Source: CAIOHW01 sp964432565 (GTDB taxonomy: Bacteria > Bdellovibrionota > UBA1018). Taken from it: DNA of 64,000 bases. Both the position numbers and the translations under genes were made by a program. This document shows positions 62,766-64,000 of this stretch, in pieces. The notes below the pieces were generated by a model, which was not told where the DNA came from, searched no databases, and saw only the letters and a program-made list of their open reading frames with translations. Location of the stretch: NCBI GenBank assembly GCA_964432565.1, contig CAYSOA010000003.1, forward strand, positions 39,424 to 103,423. Reading direction: 5' to 3'. How positions within the stretch are numbered: the stretch's first letter is position 1; the number at the start of each line of letters is the position of its first letter.

Positions 62766-63586
62766 GTTCCGCGTTCCCCCTCAGGCTCCGACAACAGCTG
62801 AGGATACAGAACAGGCCTCCAGAAGTGAGCGAAGTAAAGCCACTTGAGGTACTCGGTCATCGTGACCTGAATGCCCTGCACGTCAGTGGACCATTCTCCC
62901 GGCTCGAAAGGCTCCTGATAAACGGAAAGCGTTTCAATCCGCAATTTTGCGGGCGCCAATGCCCCCGATGGCCTGAGCATTCGGCGCAGTTCGCGATCCC
63001 GCTCTTCGAGACGTTCGACGATCCATCGGGCGCGACGCATGTGATAGCGAGAGGTCACCAACAGTACCGACTTCCACTGGCGTTCCCGCGCGTACTGAAG
63101 CAGCCACTGGGCGTTTTCCTCGGTGCTGGTGCTTTGGGTCTCAAGAATCACCTGTTTCGGATCGATGACGTCCATGACCCCCGAGCGCAACTGGCGACGC
63201 ACCGTATTCCAAGTACTTCGAGACCCCAGCCCCGAAAAAAAGAGCACCGGGGGAGGCACAAACTCGGCCTTCCCGGTCTGAATCTCCTTCTCCCGCATCT
63301 GCCAATAGCGAAACCAGAGGTCTCCCGCCGCGGCGATTCGTCCGCGCCCCCCCGCCAGACAAACAATGGCATCCACCTGCGGAAGATGCACGCCGTCGAC
63401 CGTATCGTGATAGCGATAGATCTGCTCGGCAGCACCTCGAAGCCAAAGGCATCCGCCAGCGAGCAAGCCTCCCGAAACCAGGGCAATGACCCATCGGGTC
63501 CATCGCCTCCATCGGGACCAGCTCGCCCCCACTTTGCCATCAGAACCTCGTGGCTGGCCCTCCCGCTGCTTGGGAATTTGCCCCAT
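62762..63586 (-). CDS. DUF218 (YdcF/ElyC-like) envelope protein
   Basis: 274 residues. One N-terminal transmembrane helix (about 32-50: RWVIALVSGGLLAGGCLWL), then a Rossmann-like DUF218 domain with AIVCLAGGRGR, ILETQSTSTEENAQ and VLLVTSRYHMRRAR. SanA/ElyC members affect envelope and peptidoglycan integrity. Extra helices at the C-terminus (YLKWLYFAHFWRP) may attach to the membrane. Confidence 0.88.
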   Translation of the reverse strand: MGQIPKQREGQPRGSDGKVGASWSRWRRWTRWVIALVSGGLLAGGCLWLRGAAEQIYRYHDTVDGVHLPQVDAIVCLAGGRGRIAAAGDLWFRYWQMREKEIQTGKAEFVPPPVLFFSGLGSRSTWNTVRRQLRSGVMDVIDPKQVILETQSTSTEENAQWLLQYARERQWKSVLLVTSRYHMRRARWIVERLEERDRELRRMLRPSGALAPAKLRIETLSVYQEPFEPGEWSTDVQGIQVTMTEYLKWLYFAHFWRPVLYPQLLSEPEGERGT

Positions 63587-63614
63587 ACGGATCTCTTTTC
63601 TCCTGTTTTACGCC

Positions 63615-63643
63615 TTGCAAATTCGCATGGCGTCCTCTAGGTT
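63615..63643 (+). promoter_or_regulatory. predicted promoter of rpmB
   Basis: TTGCAA (63615-63620), 17-bp spacer, TAGGTT (63638-63643), about 42 bases of leader before the rpmB ATG at 63692, with GAGAGGATTTGTC as the ribosome site. Confidence 0.45.
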
Positions 63644-63691
63644 GTCGATTCATTTTAAGATTCAAGTTTTCGGATCTCGAGAGGATTTGTC

Positions 63692-63916
63692 ATGGCTAAG
63701 AAGTGTGAAATTTGTGCAAAAGGCCCCACCACTGGGAACCTGGTCTCGCATTCCAACATCAAGACCCGCACCCGCTGGCTTCCGAATCTGAAGCGCATGA
63801 AAGCTGTCATCAACGGAGCCACCCAGACCCTGCGCGTCTGCACCCGCTGCATCCGCTCCGGCAAAGTGGTCCGCCCGATGAAGCGCACCTGGAAGCCCGA
63901 ATCGAAGACGGCCTAA
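63692..63916 (+). CDS. rpmB: 50S ribosomal protein bL28
   Basis: 74 residues. MAKKCEICAKGPTTGN has the first CxxC and LRVCTRCIRSGKV the second, so this is a zinc-binding (C+) L28. Basic throughout with KTRTRWLPN. Single gene between promoter and terminator. Confidence 0.97.
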   Translation: MAKKCEICAKGPTTGNLVSHSNIKTRTRWLPNLKRMKAVINGATQTLRVCTRCIRSGKVVRPMKRTWKPESKTA

Positions 63917-63963
63917 CCCAGCTGAACTAAATTTAAGGGCAGCCTGCCCTCTCATTGGAACCT

Positions 63964-63999
63964 AAAGGCTGGAACTCCCCACGGGAGTTCTGGCCTTTT
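63964..63999 (+). terminator. intrinsic terminator of rpmB
   Basis: AAAGGC..GAACTCCC and GGGAGTTC..GCCTTTT form a long stem with a TG/TG mismatch and a tiny loop; the T tract runs to the window end, 47 bp after the rpmB stop. Confidence 0.82.
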
Positions 64000-64000
64000 A

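Overview
The window is a 64 kb stretch of chromosome from a Gram-negative bacterium with roughly 55-60% GC (estimated by eye). It is dense with housekeeping genes and has no sign of phage, transposon, CRISPR or rRNA/tRNA genes. Outer-membrane biology is shown by a full type II secretion operon and a lipoprotein. The order infC-rpmI-rplT-pheS-pheT-ihfA-merR, a CdnL/CarD regulator, a gspN gene, a SpoIID homologue and a sigma-54 type promoter together suggest a Bdellovibrionota/Oligoflexia- or Myxococcota-like lineage (the old Deltaproteobacteria). This placement is inference; no species can be named. A run of exactly 100 N (54685-54784) marks an assembly gap inside a coding tandem repeat.

Layout. 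1-8.2 kb, minus strand: a tightly packed series read from uvrC through a dicarboxylate symporter, two small unknown proteins, an NfeD/slipin membrane-quality pair, a SpoIID-domain exported protein and a metallo-beta-lactamase-fold hydrolase. 8.2-13.8 kb: a zinc-ribbon protein with a UvrD-tail-like domain (plus strand), then minus-strand carD-cysS-uvrB and a secreted unknown. 14.1-15.8 kb: a VLCAD-type acyl-CoA dehydrogenase. 16.2-31.6 kb, plus strand: the complete inner-membrane, pseudopilin and secretin set gspC-D-E-F-G-H-I-J-K-L-M-N, continuing with overlapping starts into a polyprenyl diphosphate synthase and a GshB-like ATP-grasp enzyme. 31.6-37.8 kb, minus: infC-rpmI-rplT-pheS-pheT-ihfA-merR. 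37.8-42.6 kb, minus: sucC-sucD-ndk-nadE and a coiled-coil protein. 42.7-46.9 kb, plus: Uup-type ABC-F ATPase, a two-domain peptidoglycan hydrolase and a small secreted protein. 47.1-54.6 kb, minus: icd-mdh, then a ThiBPQ-like ABC transporter followed by a degenerate HD-GYP protein and a small K+ channel. 54.6-64 kb: gap-containing unknown gene, nadA, flavin reductase, secreted transglutaminase-like protein, secreted unknown, homogentisate dioxygenase, YqjE/YqjD-like membrane proteins, a second metallo-beta-lactamase-fold hydrolase, a lipoprotein, rdgB, a DUF218 protein and rpmB.

How the genes fit together. TCA-cycle genes (sucCD, icd, mdh), NAD synthesis (nadA, nadE) and an acyl-CoA dehydrogenase point to an aerobic heterotroph using organic acids and lipids; the dicarboxylate symporter and homogentisate dioxygenase agree with this. 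The T2SS operon, preceded by a good -24/-12 promoter, would export hydrolases. Several secreted or envelope enzymes (amidase plus lysozyme-like fusion, SpoIID, transglutaminase-like protein) fit a cell-wall-active lifestyle, but predation cannot be shown from this window.

No clearly new defence or mobile system is visible. The observations most worth following are: a free-standing UvrD-tail-like protein beside uvrC; a paired GACAAWTTGTC operator with 40 bp between centres; the sigma-54 promoter of the T2SS operon; the hairpin before pheST; the amidase-lysozyme fusion; and the tandem-repeat gene that contains the assembly gap.
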